Source: CALINB01 sp938045325 (GTDB lineage Bacteria; Pseudomonadota; Alphaproteobacteria; Rhodospirillales; CALINB01). Taken from it: a DNA stretch of 64,000 nucleotides. The notes under the pieces were generated by a model that was given only the letters and a program-made list of their open reading frames with translations, ran no database searches and was not told the origin of the DNA. Position 1 is the first letter of the stretch, and every line of letters starts with the position of its first letter. The position numbers and the translations under genes were made by a program. Shown piece after piece: positions 17,796 to 27,076 of this stretch. The stretch is taken from assembly GCA_038114465.1 (NCBI GenBank), contig JAYNQW010000011.1:48836-112835 (forward strand), written 5' to 3'.

Positions 17796-18320
17796 TTAAT
17801 CCCGTTCCAATAAGACGGCTATTTCCGCCGGCGTAAGACTGAAGTTTTCATCGGCTTTCAGTGGTTCTTTTGTTTCGTTATCAATCTTGCCGGCCCGGCG
17901 GCGGTCGGGGCCGACATAAGCGGGCGATTCGACAAACGGCAGTGGTTCTTCCAATGCACTGGTGATGTGAAGCTCTAAATTTTCAGCAATGGTGGGTTTC
18001 GATATGACACGGTTAACGCCGGCATTAATAATATCTTGGCGTTCTGCCGTGCTGATATGTTTGCTGACCATCATGATCGGGATGTAAGGCGTGGGCCGTT
18101 TGCTGCTGGTCCGTAAGAACCGGATGAACGGCATGAAGCGTTCGGTGATCAGTACATCGACCGGATCGGCGTGCATGATGTCGAGCGCGGCAATCGGGTC
18201 AGCCGCTTCGCTGACCTTTTCGAAGCCGAGTTTCGCCAAGCCTTGTGTAAGGGCGCGACGGTCGCCGGTTTGGTCATCCAAAATAAGGATGTGGCGCTGT
18301 TTGATCCCTACGGCACTCAA
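17796..18320 (-). CDS. Degenerate receiver-domain protein (Asp-to-Glu at phosphosite)
   Basis: The 174-residue CheY-like protein has the acidic pair in HILILDDQTGDRR, and the conserved lysine in NRVISKPTIAE. The strand normally ending in the phosphorylated Asp reads DVLITERFMPF, with Glu at that position, and the usual segment after MP is shortened. The C-terminal tail carries YVGPDRRRAGK, a motif recurrent in stand-alone alphaproteobacterial receiver proteins. There is no output domain. Glu can mimic the phosphorylated state, so the protein may be constitutively active or act as a non-phosphorylatable adaptor; that is inference. It lies downstream of fliL on the same strand, 160 bases away. 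Confidence 0.75.
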   Translation of the reverse strand: MSAVGIKQRHILILDDQTGDRRALTQGLAKLGFEKVSEAADPIAALDIMHADPVDVLITERFMPFIRFLRTSSKRPTPYIPIMMVSKHISTAERQDIINAGVNRVISKPTIAENLELHITSALEEPLPFVESPAYVGPDRRRAGKIDNETKEPLKADENFSLTPAEIAVLLERD

Positions 18321-18414
18321 CGCGGGATTCCCTGGGCAGTTATTGACGGTGGTTCGTTTTCTTTAGCAAAGCCCGGAATTTGAAAAGAATGTGTTAATCA
18401 AGACCGGAAAAATT

Positions 18415-18429
18415 CATCTGGTCCAGATG
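18415..18429. promoter_or_regulatory. Perfect 15-base palindrome between fliL and the receiver gene
   Basis: CATCTGG-T-CCAGATG is a perfect inverted repeat with a one-base centre, too short to loop as RNA, so it looks like a dimeric DNA-binding site. It lies in the 160-base gap upstream of the receiver-protein gene and downstream of fliL. No cognate regulator can be named. Confidence 0.35.
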
Positions 18430-18480
18430 CCAATGGGAATTCTGATCAACCGGCAGCTTGAACGGCCTTATGCTGTCCCG

Positions 18481-19026
18481 TTATTGCAGAATAAATTCCT
18501 TAAAAACGATGCCCTCGATTTTACCGGGCTTGATGTGGCGGTTGATGATTGTGGTTAAATCAGTTTTGACGCGACGATCACCCTCTCTGCCGACGACGTC
18601 TTGACGTTCAAAGCTTCGTAAATGAAGCATGATGCCTTCCATGATTTTCGGCTGCTTTTGCTGGATTGCCTTCGTGTAGTTTTTGCCGACCTCGACGAAA
18701 AACCGCATCGATAGATAGTTCGCTTTGCATTGCCCGGTTTTTAAATCGGCAAGAACTTTCGGAAAACTGTAATTGGTAATTTCGCCGGGTGGGGGTGGCA
18801 AATTCACTTTTGCTTCTTTGGGCTTCGATCCCGATAACATAACAAAAGCCGTTACACCGCCGCCGAGTACGACCACGAGTGCAATCGCGATAATCATGAT
18901 CAGCTTACCTTTGCCTTTTTTTGATTTGGCTTTTTTGCCCTTTTTGCCTGATGCTTTTTTGGCAGGTCCCGCGTCTTTGCTTCCCGGTTCTTCACTGGGG
19001 CTTTCGTCTGATTTTTTATCGGCCAT
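18481..19026 (-). CDS. fliL: FliL-family basal-body-associated membrane protein
   Basis: The 181-residue protein has a highly charged cytoplasmic N-terminus rich in Lys (KKGKKAKSKKGKGK), one membrane helix (LIMIIAIALVVVLGGGVTAF) and a periplasmic FliL domain (PKVLADLKTGQCKANYLSMR to GIVFKEFILQ). FliL rings surround the flagellar stator and affect torque. The long Lys-rich N-terminus is unusual. The gene sits 39 bases after glnE on the same strand, with no other flagellar gene in the window, so it could serve a flagellum encoded elsewhere or be a FliL paralogue with another role. Confidence 0.8.
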   Translation of the reverse strand: MADKKSDESPSEEPGSKDAGPAKKASGKKGKKAKSKKGKGKLIMIIAIALVVVLGGGVTAFVMLSGSKPKEAKVNLPPPPGEITNYSFPKVLADLKTGQCKANYLSMRFFVEVGKNYTKAIQQKQPKIMEGIMLHLRSFERQDVVGREGDRRVKTDLTTIINRHIKPGKIEGIVFKEFILQ

Positions 19027-19065
19027 CGTTAAAACTCCTTTGTCGTTTCAGCAGTTCACGGGATT

Positions 19066-22000
19066 TCAATTTTTCGCATTTTCACTTGTTAAGTTCAATG
19101 CTGCTGCAGGCTTCTCAATGATGCGGTTGAAAATTTCGTGCACCGATGCGGCTTGTTGTGACAGGTTTTTTTTGAGTGAGTCGAAATTTTCGGCTTGGCA
19201 ATATGCTGCGAGAGTTTTTTGTAAACCGACTGGCATATCGTCTTCTTTAATGTCGACGACTTCACCTTCCAGCGTTAAGCGAAGCATACTTTGCGTCGCT
19301 TGCCAAAGCTCAAGCGCAGCCAGCAGAACATCTGTGTCTTGTTTACTTAAATAGCCTGCTTCGTTAAGCCGGTTGAGGGCCACCGCCGTATTGTGATCAA
19401 GGATTTCTGAATTTTCATGCGCATGTTGCAATTGAAGATACTGCGCGAGAAACTCTATATCGACGAGACCGCCTCTGAAATGCTTTGCCGCCCAGAGGCA
19501 ATCGGTATGATGTTCTTGATCAATCCGGCGGCGCATGGAGGCGACATCATGAACGAGTTTGTCCGGGTCACGCGGCGCGGCCAATATATTTTGGATGATT
19601 TCTTCTATCCGAACAGTTAAATCGCCGGTTCCATAGACGATGCGGGCGCGTGTTAATGCCATGTGTTCCCAGTTCCAAGCATTGTCCTGGTGATAACGGA
19701 TAAACGCATCTAAGCTTGTTGCGATCGGCCCGGCCGAGCCCGACGGTCGTAGGCGCATGTCGACTTCATATAACGTTCCTTCTGCGGTTTGCGCTTTTAA
19801 GGCGTTAATCAGACGCTGGCTTAGCCGGGCAAAATATTGACTGACGGCTAACGGTTTTTTCCCATCCGATGAGCTTGCATCATGCGGTGAATCGTAAAGG
19901 AAAATTAGGTCCAAATCGGAGGTTGCCGTCATTTCACGCCCGCCTAATTTTCCAAGCGCAATGACGAGGATATTCGATCCCGGCACGGTGCCGTGCTGGC
20001 CGACAAATTCGTTAACAATTCGCGGAAAGAGGGCCGTGATAGCGGCATCGGCAATATCGCTTTGCGCCAACGCCGCCGCTTGAGGCGTTAAGTATCCTTG
20101 CAGCATTTGTACACCGATCTGGAATCGATGTTCGTTGGCCCAGCGCCGCGAGAGGTCTAGCAATTCCTCAACGGCCTCGGTTTGACTAAGCTGTGCGGTC
20201 AGTTCCTCGATCAGGGCTTCACGATCCGGCGGGTCGCCGAAAAAATCGCTGGTTAAAACACTGTCGAGAGTCGTCGGACGGCGGCTGAGATAGTCTGCTA
20301 ATCGCGGTGCGTCTCCCATGATTTCAGCAACCAGGGTCAAAAGCTGCGGGTTACTGCGGAATAAGGAAAATAACTGAATGCCGGCCGGTAAGTGGGCAAG
20401 AAACCCGTCAAACCGAAGAAAGGCGGCATCGGGCTGTGCCGTATTTCCTAAGGCCTTTAACAGGACCGGCATCAATTCCGTTAAAATCTCCCGGGACCGG
20501 GTGCTGTGTGTTGAGCGGTATCGGCCCCGGTGCCAGCCCCGGACCGTCGTATCGATGATCTCGGGCTTTTCGAAGCCGAGCGAATGGATTGTTTCCAAGG
20601 TTTCCGGGTCGGCATCCACACCGGTAAACACCAAGTTGCCGGCAATGTCGCCTTGAGAACCGAGTGTCGGTGATTCCTCAAATAAATCCGCGTAGTGTTT
20701 TTCAACCGTTTTGAGATTTTCAATATACGATTTGCTGAATGTATCGGCGTTCTCAAACCCTAAAAATATCGCCAAACGTTCGAGGTCTTCCGGGTTTGCG
20801 GGCACTGTATGTGTCTGTTCATCATTCGTCATTTGAATGCGATGTTCGACCCGGCGCAGGAATTGATAAGCCTCAGTAAGTTCTTTTGCTGCATCAGCCG
20901 CTACTTGACCGGCGTCTGTTAATGCCCGCAAGGCCGATTGCGTGCTTGGCGTGCGCAGTTCGGGTATGCGCCCGCCCCAAATGAGCTGTTGTGTTTGGGC
21001 GAAAAATTCAATTTCACGAATACCGCCGCGGCCAAGCTTTACGTTGTGACCGGCGACGGTAATGTCCCGCCCGCCGCGATGCGCGTTGATTTGCCGTTTG
21101 ATTGAATGAATATCCTGGATCGAAGCAAAATCTAGATTTTTTCGCCAAATAAACGGTTTCAAGTTTTCGATAAATGCCTTGCCTAACGCAAGGTCTCCGG
21201 CTACGGGCCGCGCTTTGATCATGGCTGCCCGTTCCCAATTCTGTCCTAAACTTTCGTAATATGTTTCAGCGGCTTCTGTTGATACGGCAATCGGTGTTGC
21301 GCCGGGGTCGGGCCGCAATCGTAAGTCTGTCCGGAACACATAACCGTCGATTGTTCGCTCTTCCATCAGCTTGACGAGGTTTTGTGTCAGGCGGACATAA
21401 TTTTTTTGGAGATTATCGGGGGCTGACGTTTTTACCGCATAAGGATCGAAAAATACGATCAAGTCGATATCACTCGAATAATTTAATGCATGCGATCCTA
21501 ATTTTCCGAGTGCCAGTACAATGAACCCGGAGCCTGTTTCCGGTTGGTCGTTATCTGCAATCTCAATTGCGCCCTTTTCAGCCAATTCGACAATGAGATG
21601 GCGCGATGCAATTTGCAGTGCGCGATCGGCAAAATCGGATAATGTCCCGGTAATTTTTTCTAAGGGCCAGACATCGGTGATATCGGCAATGCCGACAGCA
21701 AGTGAGAGCCGGCGTTTTGCAATTCGCAATGTTTTCGCCAGTTCGGCACGGGGCGTATTAAGATTTTCAAAAATCGCATCAAGAGAAGTGTTTATAGTAC
21801 TAAGCCCCTGATCCGGACCGGCACTAAGTAGATGGGCCGTAAAGTCCGGTTCCTTCAGAACGCAATCGGTAAGGTAGGGGCTGTTTCCAAAAAGGCATTG
21901 CAGCGCCCGTTTGGCGGCGGGATGCTCGAGCAATTTTTCCACAGCATCAGGGCCGCCATTTAGGTCGCCGGCGGGCTGTTTGGCGGAAGATTCGCGCAAA

Positions 22001-22089
22001 CGTTCAAACCCGGTCTCGATTCCTTCCGGATTACCTGGTTTTGGCCATTGTTTTTGCGTGTCTGCGAAGTCGAAATCGTGCATTTTCAT
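19066..22089 (-). CDS. glnE: Bifunctional glutamine synthetase adenylyltransferase/deadenylylase
   Basis: The protein of about 1007 residues sets glutamine synthetase activity by adding or removing AMP. Two nucleotidyltransferase domains are visible: an N-terminal one with GSHALNYSSDIDLIVFFD (deadenylylation half) and a C-terminal one with GGREMTATSDLDLIFLYD (adenylylation half). They are joined by GlnD-UR-type helical regions (RGGIREIEFFAQTQQL and RGGLVDIEFLAQYLQLQ). The start is ATG 22089, or ATG 22083 two codons later. It is divergent from the YhdP-like gene across about 80 bases, and fliL follows. Confidence 0.95.
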   Translation of the reverse strand: MKMHDFDFADTQKQWPKPGNPEGIETGFERLRESSAKQPAGDLNGGPDAVEKLLEHPAAKRALQCLFGNSPYLTDCVLKEPDFTAHLLSAGPDQGLSTINTSLDAIFENLNTPRAELAKTLRIAKRRLSLAVGIADITDVWPLEKITGTLSDFADRALQIASRHLIVELAEKGAIEIADNDQPETGSGFIVLALGKLGSHALNYSSDIDLIVFFDPYAVKTSAPDNLQKNYVRLTQNLVKLMEERTIDGYVFRTDLRLRPDPGATPIAVSTEAAETYYESLGQNWERAAMIKARPVAGDLALGKAFIENLKPFIWRKNLDFASIQDIHSIKRQINAHRGGRDITVAGHNVKLGRGGIREIEFFAQTQQLIWGGRIPELRTPSTQSALRALTDAGQVAADAAKELTEAYQFLRRVEHRIQMTNDEQTHTVPANPEDLERLAIFLGFENADTFSKSYIENLKTVEKHYADLFEESPTLGSQGDIAGNLVFTGVDADPETLETIHSLGFEKPEIIDTTVRGWHRGRYRSTHSTRSREILTELMPVLLKALGNTAQPDAAFLRFDGFLAHLPAGIQLFSLFRSNPQLLTLVAEIMGDAPRLADYLSRRPTTLDSVLTSDFFGDPPDREALIEELTAQLSQTEAVEELLDLSRRWANEHRFQIGVQMLQGYLTPQAAALAQSDIADAAITALFPRIVNEFVGQHGTVPGSNILVIALGKLGGREMTATSDLDLIFLYDSPHDASSSDGKKPLAVSQYFARLSQRLINALKAQTAEGTLYEVDMRLRPSGSAGPIATSLDAFIRYHQDNAWNWEHMALTRARIVYGTGDLTVRIEEIIQNILAAPRDPDKLVHDVASMRRRIDQEHHTDCLWAAKHFRGGLVDIEFLAQYLQLQHAHENSEILDHNTAVALNRLNEAGYLSKQDTDVLLAALELWQATQSMLRLTLEGEVVDIKEDDMPVGLQKTLAAYCQAENFDSLKKNLSQQAASVHEIFNRIIEKPAAALNLTSENAKN

Positions 22090-22164
22090 TTGCCTGGAAT
22101 TGCCGCACACTGCGGTAACAGTTGCAAACGGTCAAGTTCGACACGCCGAAAAAGAGGTTTACGA

Positions 22165-25100
22165 GTGTACAGGCATACATTTCGACACATGGTCCAAGTG
22201 TTGGGGGCCCTGGTGGCGGGTCTCGTGATCATCCTGAGCTTATTTGCCTGGCGCCTCTCGAGCGGGCCGATTTCTTTAGGGTTCTTGTCACCGACTTTCG
22301 AGAGCATTTTAAGCGCCAATAAACAGGGTGTGCGTGTCAGGCTTCAGGATACCATTTTAACATGGGCAGGCTGGGATCGGACATTGGATATTCGCGTTCT
22401 GAACGTCAGTGCCGTGAATACCGATGGTGCCGTTTTGACCACCATTCCGGAATTATCGTTGTCATTAAGCGCAAGGGCCTTATTCCGTGGATTGATCGCG
22501 CCCAAGCGTATCGAGCTCTTTCATCCAAAAATTAAATTGCTGCGTAAAACGAACGGGCGTATTCAGCTTGGTTTCAGCGAGGAAAAAACAAAATTAAAAA
22601 CATCTGGTGACTTTTTAAAGTTCATTGTTGCCGAGTTATTGAAAGCGCCTGATCCCGGGGACAGGCTCAGTTATCTTAATCAGATCGGCGTTTTTGATGC
22701 GGATTTAACCCTAATTGATGAAACGCTTGGGCTTGCTTGGCATGCACCCTCATCACAAGTGTCATTGATCCAAAACGAGGACGGACTGGAGGCCGAGGCT
22801 GTTTTCGCATTGGATATCGGTAAGCAAAAGGCCGAGTTTGTCGTGCTCAGCCAATACCAGCCAACAATACAAAAATTGGATGTCGGTATTCGTTTCAGCA
22901 AGGTCGTGCCGGCAATGTTCTCGCATTTAACGGCCAAGCTGGCGCCGTTGGCTGATTTGAGTGTGCCGTTGGGCGGGTCGGTTGATATCGGCATGACAAT
23001 CGACGGAAAGATTGATACCGCAGGATTTAGTATAACCGGCGCTGCCGGCAAAATTGCCCTGCCGGAACCCATCAAACAAAATCTGCAGTTAAAAGCGTTT
23101 AATTTGAAGGGGCGTTATGACGGTAAAAACAATACCGTCAAAATTGACCGGCTTGCCGCGGATTTAGGTAACAACGGTTCATTTTCCTTGCCGCCATCAG
23201 CAAACCATCAAATGCCGTTGCGTTCGATCAAGGCGAGTGGGCTCGTAAACCTGCAACAAGAACGTCTGACTCTTGATGCGATCAAAATTGATTTTCACGG
23301 CCCGACGGCGACAATCAAAGGCTCAGTGAATGGTTTTGGCGATACATTGGCCATTCAAGCCGATAGTGTTGTTCAAAATATTCCGATTGATGACCTGCGC
23401 CGGTACTGGCCGCGTGCCTGGGGCACGGCACCGTATAAATGGTCGACGAGACATTTATCCGATGGAGTCATCGAGGAAATTCGAACACATGTCGAAATCG
23501 AATCCACGGGGCCGGGTCAGTTTAATGTGTCTGATTTGTCCGGTGAGATAGACCTTAAGGGTGTTACCATCGATTATCTTGCGCCGATGCCGAAAATTCG
23601 AAATGCCGAAGCGCTGGGAAAATTTAATTTAAAACGGTTTGATTTTGACATTCTTCATGGCGAAACGCTTAAGCTCAAAATAAAGAAAGGCACGGTCAAC
23701 CTGACGCATCTCGACCAAAGAGATCAGTATGCAGATATTGATCTAACGGTTGAGGGGCCGGTACAAAGCGCCTTGAAGCTGACGGAGAGCAAGCCGATCA
23801 GTTTTGTGTCCAGTTTGGGGTTCACGTCGAAAGGAACACGGGGCAAGTCATCAACCCGGTTGCGGCTCAATTTTCCTTTGGAAGAAGCCCTTACGATTGA
23901 TCGCGTGGAAGTTTCCGCAATCACGAATATGTCTGAAGTTTCCGCCCCGAACGTATTCATGAGCCAGACCATTACCGATGGGCTGTTTCAACTCAATATT
24001 ACAAAAGATGGTTTGGAAGCCGCTGGAACAGCCAATGTCGGCGATGTTCCCTCGAAAATTTCCCTGACACGAAATTTTAATAGTAAGGATCAACCGTATC
24101 GAATTCAGTACCGGATCAACAGCCGCATAAAAGACTCGGAACAATTTTTACGGGATAAATTTGGGTTTTCCTTTGGTGAATCGGATTACGTCCGGGGTCC
24201 GGTACATGCAACATTCGTTATGTCTGTGCTCAATGACCGCCGTTCACGCGGTACGTTAAATCTCAATATGAAAACAGCGACCGTGTCATTGCTGTCGCTC
24301 GGCTGGGTCAAGGGGGCCGGTATTGACGGTACCATTAAATCCGACATCGAGTTCGTGAATAACAAACCACGTAAACTGCCCCGGTTTAAAATCGATATCG
24401 GCGGATTGAAGGCAGACGGATCTGCCGCATTTGCTCCCAGTGGCAAAGCAATTGAAACGGTAAAGCTCGACCGCGTTAAGTTTGGCAAAACAAATTTAAA
24501 GGGGTCGATTGATTTGAAGTCTAATCAGCAGGCCGAGCTTCGACTCAGCGGCAAAGGCCTCGATCTGTCCGATATTTGGAGCCGTATATCGGGGGATGAG
24601 GCTGAGGCTGTAGATGGCAAACGAAAAGACACGCCAAGATTCAACGTGTTGTTGAATCTTGAAAAGCTTTGGTTGCGAAAAGACACGCCGTTGATGAATG
24701 TGACAGGATCGGTTGCACGTCGCGGTGATATTTGGGAGAGTATGTATCTGCATGCCGATGTCAGCAAGAAAGGCAGCGTCGATATCGCATTGTATGAAAG
24801 CGATGCAAATACACGCTCAATTTCCGTGCTGTCCAATGATGCCGGCGCAACGTTACGGGCGCTGGACTATTATGACAATATGCTCGGCGGTAATCTGAAA
24901 ATTACGGGAACGTACGATGATTCCGATTTCGACAGTCCGTTAACGGGCCGTTTGAAGATTGACGATTACCGGATCATTAAAGCGCCGGTGCTTGCCCGGG
25001 TGGTCAGTATTCTGGCGATTACCGGTATTGTCGAATCCTTGCAAGGCCGTGGCTTGAGCTTTACCTCGATGGAGGTACCGTTCGTTTCGCGTACCGGTAC

Positions 25101-25452
25101 GGTTTCGTTTGAAGAGGCCCGAGCGAGCGGGCCTTCGCTCGGCTTTACGGCAAGCGGTTCGATTTACACCCATGCCGAGGTCTTAAACTTGAAGGGAACC
25201 GTTGTTCCAGCTTATTTGATTAATAGCTTTTTTGGTCAAATCCCCTTGCTCGGCGAATTATTCACAGGCGGCACAAAAGGCGGTGGCGTATTCGCGGCAA
25301 ATTACGAGATGAGCGGGCCGGTTGAGAACCCAAATGTTTTTGTTAATCCGTTATCGGCTTTAGCTCCGGGAATATTTCGGAACTTTTTCGATATCTTCAA
25401 TCAGGGCGCCCAAGAAAGCGAAACCGTGCCGCCCAGTCCCGACGGCACGTAA
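22165..25452 (+). CDS. YhdP-like AsmA-family protein (DUF3971/AsmA2)
   Basis: The 1095-residue protein has one N-terminal membrane helix (MVQVLGALVAGLVIILSLFA) and a long, strand-rich periplasmic body. The C-terminus matches the AsmA2 region of YhdP: ILAITGIVESLQGRGLSFTS, FEEARASGPSLGFTASGSIY, and LINSFFGQIPLLGELFTGG. YhdP, TamB and YdbH are bridge-like proteins that move phospholipids between the inner and outer membranes. I chose GTG 22165 because AAGAGG lies just upstream; the open frame extends further but into the divergent glnE start. It ends 14 bases before the convergent glycosyltransferase stop. Confidence 0.85.
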   Translation: MYRHTFRHMVQVLGALVAGLVIILSLFAWRLSSGPISLGFLSPTFESILSANKQGVRVRLQDTILTWAGWDRTLDIRVLNVSAVNTDGAVLTTIPELSLSLSARALFRGLIAPKRIELFHPKIKLLRKTNGRIQLGFSEEKTKLKTSGDFLKFIVAELLKAPDPGDRLSYLNQIGVFDADLTLIDETLGLAWHAPSSQVSLIQNEDGLEAEAVFALDIGKQKAEFVVLSQYQPTIQKLDVGIRFSKVVPAMFSHLTAKLAPLADLSVPLGGSVDIGMTIDGKIDTAGFSITGAAGKIALPEPIKQNLQLKAFNLKGRYDGKNNTVKIDRLAADLGNNGSFSLPPSANHQMPLRSIKASGLVNLQQERLTLDAIKIDFHGPTATIKGSVNGFGDTLAIQADSVVQNIPIDDLRRYWPRAWGTAPYKWSTRHLSDGVIEEIRTHVEIESTGPGQFNVSDLSGEIDLKGVTIDYLAPMPKIRNAEALGKFNLKRFDFDILHGETLKLKIKKGTVNLTHLDQRDQYADIDLTVEGPVQSALKLTESKPISFVSSLGFTSKGTRGKSSTRLRLNFPLEEALTIDRVEVSAITNMSEVSAPNVFMSQTITDGLFQLNITKDGLEAAGTANVGDVPSKISLTRNFNSKDQPYRIQYRINSRIKDSEQFLRDKFGFSFGESDYVRGPVHATFVMSVLNDRRSRGTLNLNMKTATVSLLSLGWVKGAGIDGTIKSDIEFVNNKPRKLPRFKIDIGGLKADGSAAFAPSGKAIETVKLDRVKFGKTNLKGSIDLKSNQQAELRLSGKGLDLSDIWSRISGDEAEAVDGKRKDTPRFNVLLNLEKLWLRKDTPLMNVTGSVARRGDIWESMYLHADVSKKGSVDIALYESDANTRSISVLSNDAGATLRALDYYDNMLGGNLKITGTYDDSDFDSPLTGRLKIDDYRIIKAPVLARVVSILAITGIVESLQGRGLSFTSMEVPFVSRTGTVSFEEARASGPSLGFTASGSIYTHAEVLNLKGTVVPAYLINSFFGQIPLLGELFTGGTKGGGVFAANYEMSGPVENPNVFVNPLSALAPGIFRNFFDIFNQGAQESETVPPSPDGT

Positions 25453-25466
25453 TGGTCCGGCTTTAA

Positions 25467-27068
25467 TCACCGGCAATCACCTTTGCCCGGTGATAGAAAA
25501 ATATAACCCAGCTCAAACGTTTTTTTCGTCCCAGTGGATAGAGACGCCTGAACGGATTTTGCCGCCTTTGCGGCATCGGCATGTTCAAGGGAGAGGCCAA
25601 GGTATTCGCGCGCAAGCCGAATGGTGTTGTTGGCTTGCGCTCCTTGCGCCGGGCCGCTCCAAATCAACAAACATTGCGAAGGTGTCTTTGAGGGTCTTAA
25701 AGGCGGCATGGCCATCGTGTGCTTGGCGCTGATCACGCGCGCTTCAGGAAAGGCCAAGCGCATATTGCCGGCAATCGGATAAGGGTGCCAATAGGCAAAA
25801 ATCGTTCCCGTTTTAAAGCCAGCGGTTCGGATATCTTGGGCTAAAGCAACGTAGGGCATGTGGTGTTCGCATTTGCCGCACCGCCAAGGTTCGGCAAAAT
25901 ATTTAATAGGTAAGCCTAGAAGAACAATGACGGCGGCGGCCGTTAAGATACCGGCGTAACTATCAAGCCGCTTCTGTGCAGGCGCGGCCATTTGCACGCG
26001 CAGAAAAAAGAGCAGTGGGAACAAAACCATCACAAACATGTAATGGGTGCGCACCCGTGTGATGCCGCCGAACATAATAAAGAGAAAAATGATGCCAATC
26101 AGCACGGCGAAAAACACCGTGAGGGTTCGATGCAATCGCCGCTGTTCAGGATCCGTCGCGGGTAGTTTGGGCCGCCAGGCTGCCGGAAAGAAAAGGGCCA
26201 GGAATGCTAATAAAGGCAGCAAAAATCCGACAATCGCCTTGATACCGCTTAAGGTGCCCTTGCCGGCGGCAAAAAGGTGTTCGGCCGTGCCTTGCGCCTG
26301 TAAGGCCGGCGCTAGCTCACCGGCCATGGCGGCGTGGCGGTCGTAAAGCCAAATGAAATGCGGCGTGACGATTGCCGCTGCAATCATGATGGTGACGACG
26401 ATATTTTTATTCAGAATACGGCCGCGCAACTTAGCATCGAACAAGCAGGCAGCAAGGAGGGCGATCAAGAAAAAGGCGAAGGCGTACTTTGAGAGAAATC
26501 CGCAGCCGATGGCAACACCAAATCCGGCATAAGAAATGAGCCTGTTATTTTTTTCGAGATTGAAAGCCGCGAAGAACGTCGCCGCGTATACCATGGCTAC
26601 CATGACCGAATGGCTGAAGCCCAGCAGAGAGTCCCAGGCGATGTGAAAGATCAGCAGTGGTGACAGGGCTGCCAGCACGGCAAGGCGGTGTTTTGTTAAA
26701 ATTAGCAACGCCGCTTTGTACATAAATCCGTACAAAAGAAATAATACAACGAGTTTGACCGCATTAACGGCGAAGGCGTTTACGCCAAACACGGATTGAG
26801 CCGCGATAACCAGCCACGTGAACAGGGGTGGGTTACGGACGACATAGCCCCAATCGAAATACTGCGCGAAGATGAGCTGTTCGCCTTCATCGCCGCCGAT
26901 GCCGGCAAACATCGCACTTTTAAAAGTCAGCAGCGCAAGGAGAAAGAGAAAGATCAGGCCGTAAAAGCGGCATGGCGTGGAAGTGAGATTGACGTTTGCC
27001 GTGAGGAGGCGTTGGAGCTTCGAACTTGCCGAGCCGTTTTCACGCCGCTCATTCATATCTGCGTTCAC
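25467..27068 (-). CDS. GT39/ArnT-like membrane glycosyltransferase
   Basis: The 533-residue polytopic membrane protein has about ten hydrophobic segments. After a short cytoplasmic N-terminus comes the PMT-type acidic loop GGDEGEQLIFAQYFDWGYVV, followed by NPPLFTWLVIAA. This is the catalytic-loop pattern of lipid-linked sugar transferases such as ArnT and PMT. The C-terminal periplasmic part has CGKCEHHMPYVALAQDIR and a soluble domain. The donor and acceptor are unknown; lipid A or protein glycosylation is possible. It follows tyrS by eight bases on the same strand. Confidence 0.8.
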   Translation of the reverse strand: MNADMNERRENGSASSKLQRLLTANVNLTSTPCRFYGLIFLFLLALLTFKSAMFAGIGGDEGEQLIFAQYFDWGYVVRNPPLFTWLVIAAQSVFGVNAFAVNAVKLVVLFLLYGFMYKAALLILTKHRLAVLAALSPLLIFHIAWDSLLGFSHSVMVAMVYAATFFAAFNLEKNNRLISYAGFGVAIGCGFLSKYAFAFFLIALLAACLFDAKLRGRILNKNIVVTIMIAAAIVTPHFIWLYDRHAAMAGELAPALQAQGTAEHLFAAGKGTLSGIKAIVGFLLPLLAFLALFFPAAWRPKLPATDPEQRRLHRTLTVFFAVLIGIIFLFIMFGGITRVRTHYMFVMVLFPLLFFLRVQMAAPAQKRLDSYAGILTAAAVIVLLGLPIKYFAEPWRCGKCEHHMPYVALAQDIRTAGFKTGTIFAYWHPYPIAGNMRLAFPEARVISAKHTMAMPPLRPSKTPSQCLLIWSGPAQGAQANNTIRLAREYLGLSLEHADAAKAAKSVQASLSTGTKKTFELGYIFLSPGKGDCR

Positions 27069-27076
27069 GCCTTTAT

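Noticed and set aside
25466..25494. ATCACCGG...CCGGTGAT inverted repeat as a terminator between convergent genes
   Set aside because: The loop is 13 bases and no T-run follows on either strand; it overlaps the end of the glycosyltransferase coding sequence.
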